Made by a program: the position numbers and the translations under genes
Assembly (NCBI GenBank): GCA_937916005.1
Contig: CALGIA010000230.1
Span: 1-6,876 of the forward strand
Length of the DNA: 6,876 bases
Origin: an uncultured Rhodospirillaceae bacterium
GTDB taxonomy: Bacteria > Pseudomonadota > Alphaproteobacteria > MPNO01
Direction: 5' to 3'
Shown here: positions 1 to 6,156 of the stretch, piece after piece
How positions within the stretch are numbered: the stretch's first letter is position 1
How the letters are laid out: each line of letters opens with the position of its first letter
Notes under the pieces: model-generated
The model's database searches: none
Seen by the model: the letters and a program-made list of their open reading frames with translations, nothing else
Told to the model about the DNA's origin: nothing

Positions 1-546
1 GTCCTGGCGGTCGGGGCTGGATTTTCCGGCAGGATCGCCAGCAGCCTGGAGTTTCTGGTTGGACTCATGCTGATCCTTCTGGGCGGTGATGTGATCCGCC
101 GCGCGATCCGCGACCGTATTCACGCCCATGCCCACCGTCATCACGGCGAGAGCGCCCATCTCCACATTCATTCCCATGCGGCAGAGCCCCAACACGCCGC
201 TTCGGAACATGCCCATGGCCATCGAAACGGTCTGACCGGCCGCGCCCTGGCAATCGGGCTGATGCACGGGCTGGCCGGTTCCGCCGCGCTGCTGTTGCTC
301 AGCATGGGCGCGATGGAGAATGCCATGATCGGGCTGGGCTATGTCATGCTGTTCGGGCTCGGCTCCATGATCGGCATGGGCGCATTGTCGCTCACCATAG
401 CCCTGCCCCTGAAACGCTGCGCCAACATGGTGACCTGGGGCTATAACGGTATCCACATGGTGATCGGCGCCGGCACCATTGCGCTGGGCGGCTTCATTGT
501 GGCGGAAGCCGCGGACCCGGCGATCAGCCTGCTTACCGGCGCCTGA
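1..546 (+). CDS. NicO/UreH-like nickel/cobalt (metal) transporter family membrane protein, C-terminal part (5' end outside window)
   Basis: The reading frame is open from the first base to the TGA at 544-546 and gives 181 residues with no start that must be used, so the gene is cut by the window edge. The visible part has a hydrophobic helix (about 15-28, GLMLILLGG), then a loop at nt 121-222 with 13 His in 34 residues. Three further hydrophobic segments follow: one containing the GLMHGLAGSAALLLL-type stretch, one containing GLGYVMLFGLGSMIGMG, and a C-terminal one. This order (helix, His-rich loop, HGLAGSAA helix) matches the HoxN/NixA/UreH-like family, which moves Ni2+ or Co2+ across the inner membrane. 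The family's N-terminal metal-binding HX4DH motif would lie upstream and cannot be checked. It could act as an importer, an exporter or a urease/hydrogenase accessory protein; the visible half does not decide. The gene converges on the GST gene with 3 bp between stop codons and no visible terminator. Confidence 0.8.
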   Translation, partial: VLAVGAGFSGRIASSLEFLVGLMLILLGGDVIRRAIRDRIHAHAHRHHGESAHLHIHSHAAEPQHAASEHAHGHRNGLTGRALAIGLMHGLAGSAALLLLSMGAMENAMIGLGYVMLFGLGSMIGMGALSLTIALPLKRCANMVTWGYNGIHMVIGAGTIALGGFIVAEAADPAISLLTGA

Positions 547-549
547 CCG

Positions 550-1341
550 CTAATCAGCAAGGGCTTCTTCGATTTTGGGCCATTGCAGGGCGCCCTGCTC
601 GGCCATCTGTGCGATATAGCTGTCATAGGGATACCCATCGATCGCCGTCTTGAAATTGGCGCGCGCCCGGATGCGGGCAAACCAGTCGGAAACCCGGGGC
701 CGCGATGTCTCCCATAGGGGATGGAGTTGCAACTCGGCCACCCTATTGAGATATGACGTCAACGACACATCCGCGAGGGTATAATCATCGCCGGCGAGCC
801 AGTCCCGGCCGGCCAGCGCTTCTTCCATGTCATCAAGCAACGAATCATAGACCCACACCGAACGCCGGACCATCGGTGATTCAACGCCCTTTTCGATCAT
901 CTCGCGACGCCATTCCCGGCGGGTCGGGTCCGGCGTATCGCGCAGCACTTTTTCAATATCTTCCGGTGATTGTTCGAGCCATTGCAGGCGGAAGGCGATC
1001 GCGTTTGTCAGTGTGGCGCAGGCCCGGTGCAGGCCATCATCGGGCCTGCGGGTCCAGGTCCTCATATAGGCCTTGTCGACAGGGTCGGCAGGCCGCAACG
1101 GCGTTTCGGGGAACACCTCATCGAGATATTCGCAGATCAATGAGGATTCCACGACCGGCCGCCCATCATGGACCAGCGTCGGCACATAGCCCTTTGGATT
1201 AAGCCTCAGATAGCCGGGCTGCTGCTGATCGCGGGCGCGCAGATCGAGGTGATGTTCGAGCACATCCAAGCCCTTTTCCGCGATGACCAGGCGCACCTTC
1301 TGGGCGCAGATCGACCAATTGCTGTGATAAAGTTCGAGCAT
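550..1341 (-). CDS. Glutathione S-transferase, LigF/beta-etherase-like
   Basis: A 263-residue cytosolic GST. The N-terminal thioredoxin-like domain spans about residues 1-80. It starts LELYHSNWSICAQKVR, with S10 (or C12) where the catalytic Ser/Cys of this group sits. P54 in GYVPTL is the cis-proline and E65-S66 is the gamma-glutamyl-binding ES motif. The helical C-terminal domain includes the N-capping box T188-LA-D191 in DDYTLADVSL. ES..ICEYLDEVFPE followed by LRPADP and MRTWT resembles, from memory, the lignin beta-etherase LigF and related dehalogenase-like GSTs. An extra segment at about 110-165 makes it longer than the usual 200-230 residues, as in LigF (about 257). The substrate cannot be read from sequence: beta-aryl ether cleavage, dehalogenation or general detoxification are all possible. 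The start ATG follows AGGGGA with a short spacing. It lies 17 bp downstream of the MFS gene in the same direction, so an operon is likely. Confidence 0.88.
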   Translation of the reverse strand: MLELYHSNWSICAQKVRLVIAEKGLDVLEHHLDLRARDQQQPGYLRLNPKGYVPTLVHDGRPVVESSLICEYLDEVFPETPLRPADPVDKAYMRTWTRRPDDGLHRACATLTNAIAFRLQWLEQSPEDIEKVLRDTPDPTRREWRREMIEKGVESPMVRRSVWVYDSLLDDMEEALAGRDWLAGDDYTLADVSLTSYLNRVAELQLHPLWETSRPRVSDWFARIRARANFKTAIDGYPYDSYIAQMAEQGALQWPKIEEALAD

Positions 1342-1345
1342 GGTT

Positions 1346-1367
1346 CCCCTGGGTAGCTTTAAAGGGG
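1346..1367 (-). promoter_or_regulatory. Small hairpin covering the GST ribosome-binding site (possible translational coupling to the MFS gene)
   Basis: On the minus-strand transcript, CCCCU (1367-1363), in the last two sense codons (Pro, Leu) of the MFS gene, can pair with AGGGG (1350-1346). AGGGG is the core of the GST Shine-Dalgarno, just ahead of the ATG at 1341. The stem is 5 bp, four of them G-C, with a 12-nt loop that contains the MFS stop codon UAA (1361-1359). A ribosome ending MFS translation would occupy the 5' arm and free the ribosome-binding site. The pairing is visible in the sequence; the coupling role is inferred. Confidence 0.35.
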
Positions 1368-2666
1368 CCGCTCGCGGAACGCGACCACCAGAAGGATCGC
1401 CGCCACGGTGAACCCGGCGGCCAGCCAGAACACCGATCCCGCGGAACCGTTATCCATCATCCAGCCATAAAGCATGGGGGCGGCCCCCTGCCCGACCGTG
1501 AACCCCGTGGTCACGAAGCCGAATGTCGCGCCGATCTGCCCCGGCGGCGAGGCCGCCCGCACCATGATGTCGCGGGACGGGTTGACGATGCCGCGCATCA
1601 GGCCGGATACGGCGAAGACGCCGAGCACCAGCCAGAACGACAGCAATTGCGTCGCGATCAACACCAGGCAGAACGCCGACACGCCATATGTCACGACCAG
1701 CACGAGATCATGACGCTGGGTTTTATCGGCGAGATATCCGCCCACGAGAACGCCCGCCGCCACCATGACAAGAAACGTGGTCAGCGCGCCACTGGCGGTA
1801 ACCAGGTCGATCTTATAGACCTGCGTCAGGGCAACGATGGAAAAGGTATTCAGCCCACTGCCCGCCGCCGCGAGCAGGACAAAAAATGCAAAGAACACCA
1901 GGATCTGCCGCGTCATAAGAGCCCGCAATCCGGTTTTCGCGCCACCGGCGGCTTTCGCCCTGGCCTGTTCATCGCCCGAATTATCATGCCCCGAATCGTC
2001 ATGCAGAGCGTTGCGGAATATGGCGATCAGACAGGCCAGGCCCACGCCGATCGCACCCACGATCACCAATGCGGTCCGCCAATCCCAATATGTCGCCAGG
2101 GCGAGCACAACCATCGGCGCGGCGGCGAACCCGGCAGTGCCACCCAGGCTGTGCACGCTGTAGGCGCGGCCGATCCGGCTTTCATGAACGGAAGACGACA
2201 GCAGCGAATAATCAACCGGATGAAAAACACTGTTTCCGACGCCGGCCAGAAACATCATCGCCAGAAAGCCCCAATAGCTCGACACCAGCCCCGCCCCGCA
2301 GATTGCGGCGGCATTGAGCATCAGCCCGCCGATCAACAAACGCCGCGCGCCGATCCGGTGCAGGTAAAGCCCGACGGGCGTCTGCAGGGCGCCGGTCGCC
2401 ACGGCATAGCACGTCACCGCAAGCCCGAGTTCGAAGAAACTCACGCCCAAATCAGCCTGAATGGCGAGAAAAAGCGGCGGCAGGGTGAGAAGATAGAAAT
2501 GGCTGAGAAAATGGGCCGAGCCAACCAACCCAATGGCTTTGACTTCACTGGAATGGAGCGCGGTAGCGGTTGCGGCGGCAGTAGCCATCTTCAATGACGA
2601 TCCATCGGTTGCAGGAAGCGTCTGCGCTATCAGGAATTTCCATACACGGCAAGCCAAACCGGTCAT
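1359..2666 (-). CDS. MFS transporter, fosmidomycin-resistance-like group
   Basis: A 435-residue inner-membrane protein with about 12 hydrophobic segments in two halves, separated by a polar central loop at about 220-250 (His/Asp/Ala/Lys-rich). A degenerate motif A follows helix 2 (GLYLHRIGARR, about 99-109) and its second-half counterpart is GGYLADKTQRHD (309-320). SVFHP (146-150) in the fourth helix region is typical of the Fsr-like MFS branch, known for drug or metabolite export by proton antiport. The substrate is unknown. The start is uncertain. ATG at 2666 gives a 26-residue lead without a good Shine-Dalgarno. ATG at 2588 (Met27) starts a more usual N-terminus, MATAAATATALHSSEV, shortly before helix 1, and I slightly prefer it. 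The gene is divergent from the ABC importer and is followed 17 bp later by the GST gene, so the two probably share a transcript and may handle the same compound. Confidence 0.85.
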   Translation of the reverse strand: MTGLACRVWKFLIAQTLPATDGSSLKMATAAATATALHSSEVKAIGLVGSAHFLSHFYLLTLPPLFLAIQADLGVSFFELGLAVTCYAVATGALQTPVGLYLHRIGARRLLIGGLMLNAAAICGAGLVSSYWGFLAMMFLAGVGNSVFHPVDYSLLSSSVHESRIGRAYSVHSLGGTAGFAAAPMVVLALATYWDWRTALVIVGAIGVGLACLIAIFRNALHDDSGHDNSGDEQARAKAAGGAKTGLRALMTRQILVFFAFFVLLAAAGSGLNTFSIVALTQVYKIDLVTASGALTTFLVMVAAGVLVGGYLADKTQRHDLVLVVTYGVSAFCLVLIATQLLSFWLVLGVFAVSGLMRGIVNPSRDIMVRAASPPGQIGATFGFVTTGFTVGQGAAPMLYGWMMDNGSAGSVFWLAAGFTVAAILLVVAFRERPL

Positions 2667-2673
2667 TCAGCCG

Positions 2674-2705
2674 CCATTGAGCGTTGTGCCCATTGAGCGT
2701 TGTGC
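2674..2705. repeat. Perfect 16-bp tandem direct repeat in the divergent MFS/ABC intergenic region
   Basis: CCATTGAGCGTTGTGC occurs at 2674-2689 and again immediately at 2690-2705 with no mismatch. The flanking bases (G at 2673, A at 2706) do not extend the period, so there are exactly two units. It lies between the longest possible MFS start (2666) and the ATPase start (2736), where a shared regulator could act on both divergent units. The unit is not itself palindromic. It may be a pair of operator sites for a regulator binding direct repeats, or a simple slippage or duplication event. Confidence 0.75.
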
Positions 2706-2735
2706 ATGGGCGCGTCATAAGGTCTGATACGGCGC

Positions 2736-3488
2736 ATGTTCATTTTGGAAGCCATTACCAAATCATTCGACGGGCGGATCGCGGTCGGACCGATCAATCT
2801 CGAAATTGCCACGGGCAGCGCCACGGTGCTCATCGGGCCGTCGGGCTGCGGCAAGTCGACACTGCTTCGGCTGATGATCGGCTTGACGACGCCCGACACG
2901 GGCGCGGTCAGTTTCGAGGGCGCCTTGGTCACGCCGGACAGTGCCCCGATGCTGCGCCGTCGCATGGGTTATGTGATCCAGGACGGCGGGCTGTTCCCCC
3001 ATCTGACCGCGCGCGGCAATGCGGGGCTGATGGCCAAATATCTCGGCTGGACCCAACAACGCATCGATGACCGGTTGGCCGACCTCGCCGCCCTGACCGC
3101 GTTTCCAATCGACGGGCTCGACCGGTACCCGGCCCAGCTATCGGGTGGCCAGCGCCAGCGCGTCAGCCTGATGCGCGCCCTGATGCTCGACCCCGATGTG
3201 CTGCTGCTGGACGAACCGCTCGGCGCGCTCGACCCGGTCATCCGATACGAGTTGCAGGATGAATTGCGCGAAATCTTTCGAACCCTGGGCAAGACGGTGG
3301 TCATGGTGACCCATGATATCGGCGAGGCCGGGTTCTTCGGCGACGACATTGTGCTTCTGCGCGACGGCGTCATTGTTCAGCGCGGTGATATCCGAAGCCT
3401 GGTGAACGCGCCCGCCGACCCGTTCGTGGAACAGTTTGTCCATGCCCAGCGAAGCGTCGCCGATGTGCTGGCGGAGACGCGATCATGA
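2736..3488 (+). CDS. ABC transporter ATP-binding protein, OpuCA/OsmV-like (osmoprotectant/choline/ergothioneine-type importer)
   Basis: A 250-residue cytoplasmic ATPase that powers uptake by the permease encoded next to it. All nucleotide-binding elements are present: Walker A GPSGCGKST (34-42), Q-loop Gln82 in VIQDGGLFPH, signature LSGGQRQR (135-142), Walker B VLLLDEP (155-161), D-loop GALD (163-166) and H-loop His193 in VTHD. The segment LFPHLTARGNAGLMAKYLGW and the paired permease assign it to the OpuC/OsmV quaternary-amine group. It ends at residue 250 with no C-terminal CBS pair, unlike ProV/OpuAA/OpuCA, which use CBS domains to sense ionic strength; that type of osmotic gating is therefore not expected. 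An in-frame TAA at 2718-2720 limits how far upstream the gene can start, so ATG 2736 is the first possible one. The Shine-Dalgarno is weak (ATAAGG, 13 bases upstream). The stop overlaps the next start (ATGA), indicating translational coupling. Confidence 0.9.
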   Translation: MFILEAITKSFDGRIAVGPINLEIATGSATVLIGPSGCGKSTLLRLMIGLTTPDTGAVSFEGALVTPDSAPMLRRRMGYVIQDGGLFPHLTARGNAGLMAKYLGWTQQRIDDRLADLAALTAFPIDGLDRYPAQLSGGQRQRVSLMRALMLDPDVLLLDEPLGALDPVIRYELQDELREIFRTLGKTVVMVTHDIGEAGFFGDDIVLLRDGVIVQRGDIRSLVNAPADPFVEQFVHAQRSVADVLAETRS

Positions 3489-4963
3489 AGGCTTTCGCTA
3501 TATTAATTGTCCTTCTTGCGATGACCGGCACTGCCGACGCGGCCGAGATTCGGGTCGGATCGAAGAAATTCACCGAATCCGTGATCCTGGGCGAGGCCGT
3601 ATCCCACCTGATCCGCGATGCGGGCGGGCGCGCGATCCATCGCCGTGAGATCGGCGGTACGCGGGTGCTGTTTCAGGCGCTGCTGAAAGGCGAGATCGAC
3701 GTCTACGCGGAATATACCGGCACCCTGTCCCAGGAAATCCTCGCCGGGCTGAAACTCGACAGCAATGCAAAAATTCGCGCGGCGCTGGCGAAACGCGGCA
3801 TTGTCATGGGACGCAGGCTGGGGTTCAACAACACCTATGCCATCGGAATGAACGAAGACCGGGCGGAAAGGCTCGGCATAAGAACCATCTCCGATCTGGC
3901 ATCCCATCCGGATTTGCGTTTTGGCTTCGGCAATGAATTCATGAACCGGGCCGACGGCTGGCCGAATCTGCGGCGGCGTTATGGTCTGCCGCAAAAGAAC
4001 GTTCGCGGGCTCGATCATGACCTGGCCTATCGCGGGCTGGAGGCCAACGACATGGATGCCATGGACGTTTACACCACCGATGCCGAGATCAGCTATTACG
4101 GCCTGCGACTGCTGCGCGACGACCTCAATCATTTTCCGGTCTATCAGGCGGTGCTGATCTGGCGCGCCGGGCTCGACCCCGAGATTGTCGCCGCCTTCCG
4201 TCGCCTGGAAGGCCGCATCGATGAAGCCGCCATGGGGCGCATGAATGGCCGGGTCAAGCTGGACAAAGTCAGTGAGTCGGAAGTCGCCGCGGCGTTCGCG
4301 CGGACATCCCTCGGCGTGAACGCCATTGCCGTGGACGAGTCCATGTGGCGACGTTTGCAGCGCCACACAATGGAGCATCTTACCCTGGTGGCGATCTCGC
4401 TGTCCGCGGCGATCGCCTTTGCCTTGCCGTTGGGCGTGCTGGCGGCGCGGCGCGAAAATATCGGCCAGATCATCCTGGCGATAGCCGGCGTGATCCAGAC
4501 GATCCCGTCACTGGCATTGTTCGTATTCATGATCCCCTTGCTGGGAATTGGCGGGCCACCGGCAATGGTCGCGCTGTTCCTGTACAGCCTGCTGCCGATC
4601 ATCCGGAACACCTATGCGGGGCTGACCGATATCAGCCCGTCGATCCGCGAATCAGCCGAAGCGCTCGGCCTGCCGCCGGGGGCGCGGCTGCGTCTGGTCG
4701 AACTGCCCCTGGCCGCACGGACCATTCTGGCCGGAATAAAAACCTCTGCCGTGATCAATGTGGGGACGGCCACGCTCGGGGCGCTGATCGGAGCCGGCGG
4801 ATATGGCCAACCGATCCTGACCGGTATCCGGCTCGATGATGTGGCGCTGATCCTGGAAGGGGCGATCCCGGCCGCCATTCTGGCCCTGATGGCGCAGGGC
4901 ATTTTCGAGACCGCCGAGCGGATGATCGTCGCCAAGGGTCTCCGCCTGAAACCGGCGGCGTAG
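3485..4963 (+). CDS. Fused substrate-binding/permease protein of an OpuC/OsmF-type ABC importer
   Basis: A 492-residue fusion. Residues 1-19 are a Sec signal peptide (MKAFAILIVLLAMTGTADA, likely cleaved after ADA). Residues 21 to about 285 are an OpuAC-type periplasmic binding domain for quaternary amines or similar cations, with VGSKKFTESVILGEA (24-38), GEIDVYAEYTGT (69-80), GFNNTYAIG (113-121) and DAMDVYTTDAEI (191-202). Their tyrosines (Y74, Y77, Y118, Y196) are candidates for an aromatic cage. Residues about 295-480 are a MetI/OpuCB-type permease domain with about five helices and a coupling loop, RESAEALGLPPGARLRLVELP (about 388-408). The binding domain precedes the permease; the better-known fusions (BusAB, EgtU) have the reverse order. 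Topology still works, since ARR after the first helix (320-323) would be cytoplasmic and the N-terminus periplasmic. A GGAG sits 8 bases before the ATG. With the ATPase this makes a complete two-gene importer. The ligand (glycine betaine, choline, carnitine, ergothioneine or other) is undecided. Confidence 0.9.
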   Translation: MKAFAILIVLLAMTGTADAAEIRVGSKKFTESVILGEAVSHLIRDAGGRAIHRREIGGTRVLFQALLKGEIDVYAEYTGTLSQEILAGLKLDSNAKIRAALAKRGIVMGRRLGFNNTYAIGMNEDRAERLGIRTISDLASHPDLRFGFGNEFMNRADGWPNLRRRYGLPQKNVRGLDHDLAYRGLEANDMDAMDVYTTDAEISYYGLRLLRDDLNHFPVYQAVLIWRAGLDPEIVAAFRRLEGRIDEAAMGRMNGRVKLDKVSESEVAAAFARTSLGVNAIAVDESMWRRLQRHTMEHLTLVAISLSAAIAFALPLGVLAARRENIGQIILAIAGVIQTIPSLALFVFMIPLLGIGGPPAMVALFLYSLLPIIRNTYAGLTDISPSIRESAEALGLPPGARLRLVELPLAARTILAGIKTSAVINVGTATLGALIGAGGYGQPILTGIRLDDVALILEGAIPAAILALMAQGIFETAERMIVAKGLRLKPAA

Positions 4964-4972
4964 TGTGCCGGT

Positions 4973-6055
4973 TTATTTCGTCCCGGCGCGCAGCGCGATA
5001 TGCGAGCCTTCGAAGGCGGGGGCGACTTCTTCCATGAAGCGTTGAAGTTCATCCTTGACCTGTTGATGAGGCTTCAGCCCCACATTGCAGTACAGAATGA
5101 TTTCGTCGAATCCCGCGTCCTCGGCCTTCTTCACCGTTTCCATCATCTGTTCCGGCCTGCCCAGGATGACGGATTTGTCGGTCAGATGTTCAGGCTTCAT
5201 GATTTTCAGATTCTCCACCATATCGACGAAATACTGATAGGTCGGCGAAGTGGTTTTGCGGTCACTGGGCAGCGCGTCGAGCACGCATTCCTGGAAATAG
5301 CGCATCTGACGCAGGCGCGCTTCCATGTCTTCTTCGGGGGTGTCGGCGAAATGCAAAAAGTAACTGCACACCAACCGGCCCGGTTTATTGCCATGTTCCT
5401 CGCAGGCCTCGCGGTAGCAATCGCCCATTTCCTTCAAACCGCCGAACTGCATGGCGGCGGCGAACGGCGCGACAATGTTATTAAGCCCAAGCCTGCCGGC
5501 GAGTTCGATGGACGGGCGCGAAAAGCTCGCCACATAGACCGGGATCGGCTGCTGCACCGGCCGGGGCGTCACGAAGATGTCCTCGAACTCATAGAACCGG
5601 CCCTTGTGAGTGACCGGCGCGTCCTCATTCCACAGCCGGAGCAACACTTCAAGCCCTTCCACAAAGGCTTCCGTATTATCGTCATAGGGCGCCTTGAAGG
5701 GCGCATATTCACGCTTGTCGTAACCGCGCCCCGTGGCGAAATCGACCCGCCCGTTGCTGAGAAGGTCAAGCGTCGCCCATTGCTCCGCAACACGAATTGG
5801 GTGGTGCAGGGGCAGAACATTGACCGCCGGGGCGAGACGAATGCGCTCGGTCACCGCGGCGATCGAGGCGAGCACGATATCAGGGCAGGACAAAACACCG
5901 AGGGTCGAGAAATGATGTTCGCCGATCCAGGCCGAATGCATCCCGATTTCTTCGGCATAAACGGCCTGTTCGCGGATATTGGCGATGAATTCGTTCGAGC
6001 CCCTGGAATTGTTTTTGTAGTAATTGTCGCTGAGGGTGAAGTAGCCGAATTCCAT
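4973..6055 (-). CDS. LLM-class (luciferase-like) flavin-dependent monooxygenase
   Basis: A 360-residue cytosolic TIM-barrel oxidoreductase of the bacterial luciferase superfamily, expected to use reduced FMN (or F420) and O2 on a small organic substrate. Visible family signatures are AWIGEHHF (42-49), RIRLAPAVNVLPLHHPIRVAEQ (about 71-92), LDLLSNGRVDFATGRGY (97-112), the HKGRFYEFEDIFVTPRP stretch (150-166) and PIPVYVASFSRPS (170-182). LGRPEQMMETVKKAEDAGFDEII (298-320) is the usual C-terminal closing unit. Length is normal for the family. The start is well supported by AGGGGAGAG (6069-6061), five bases before the ATG. The substrate is unknown; relatives act on alkanals, alkanesulfonates, polyketides and pesticides. 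A separate flavin reductase would be needed and none is in the window. It converges on the importer gene with only 9 bp between stops, and is divergent from the Nu-class GST. Confidence 0.9.
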   Translation of the reverse strand: MEFGYFTLSDNYYKNNSRGSNEFIANIREQAVYAEEIGMHSAWIGEHHFSTLGVLSCPDIVLASIAAVTERIRLAPAVNVLPLHHPIRVAEQWATLDLLSNGRVDFATGRGYDKREYAPFKAPYDDNTEAFVEGLEVLLRLWNEDAPVTHKGRFYEFEDIFVTPRPVQQPIPVYVASFSRPSIELAGRLGLNNIVAPFAAAMQFGGLKEMGDCYREACEEHGNKPGRLVCSYFLHFADTPEEDMEARLRQMRYFQECVLDALPSDRKTTSPTYQYFVDMVENLKIMKPEHLTDKSVILGRPEQMMETVKKAEDAGFDEIILYCNVGLKPHQQVKDELQRFMEEVAPAFEGSHIALRAGTK

Positions 6056-6156
6056 TTGATCTCTCCCCTGCCGTCGTTTGCGCGGCTTTTTCGATTATAG
6101 CGTAGATTATACCAGAATAGACGGTACAGTGACCGCCAAATCACAGGGAGGCTATC
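6056..6156. promoter_or_regulatory. Divergent promoter region between the monooxygenase and the Nu-class GST
   Basis: A 101-bp AT-richer gap. On the minus strand, two perfect TATAAT hexamers (6111-6106 and 6099-6094) lie 12 bp apart, 51 and 39 bp before the monooxygenase ATG, and are good -10 candidates. No convincing TTGACA-like -35 is found at normal spacing for either. On the plus strand the same bases form a direct repeat, GATTATA (6093-6099 and 6105-6111). The Shine-Dalgarno sites are strong on both sides: AGGGGAGAG (minus, 6069-6061) and AGGGAGG (plus, 6145-6151, five bases before the GST ATG). I see no convincing sigma70 promoter for the GST. Confidence 0.45.

Noticed and set aside
1647..2597. 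Plus-strand open frame (316 codons) opposite the MFS gene
   Set aside because: Its product is highly charged and low-complexity, with no membrane or domain features, while the minus strand encodes a clear 12-helix transporter.
2674..2705. CRISPR-like repeat
   Set aside because: Only two units with no spacer between them, and no cas genes nearby.
2706..2720. Five-codon upstream frame (ATG...TAA) before the ATPase gene
   Set aside because: Very short, without its own Shine-Dalgarno or a stalling-type sequence; probably chance.
3503..4378. Minus-strand open frame (291 codons) opposite the binding domain
   Set aside because: Antisense shadow in GC-rich coding DNA; the plus-strand gene has signal peptide and family motifs throughout.
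4964..4972. Terminator between the importer and monooxygenase genes
   Set aside because: Only 9 bp separate the two stop codons and no stem-loop is visible there.
5000..6100. Long plus-strand open frame (366 codons) opposite the monooxygenase gene
   Set aside because: It mirrors the codon pattern of the minus-strand gene, which has clear family motifs and a strong Shine-Dalgarno. The opposite product is His/Arg-rich without recognisable domains.
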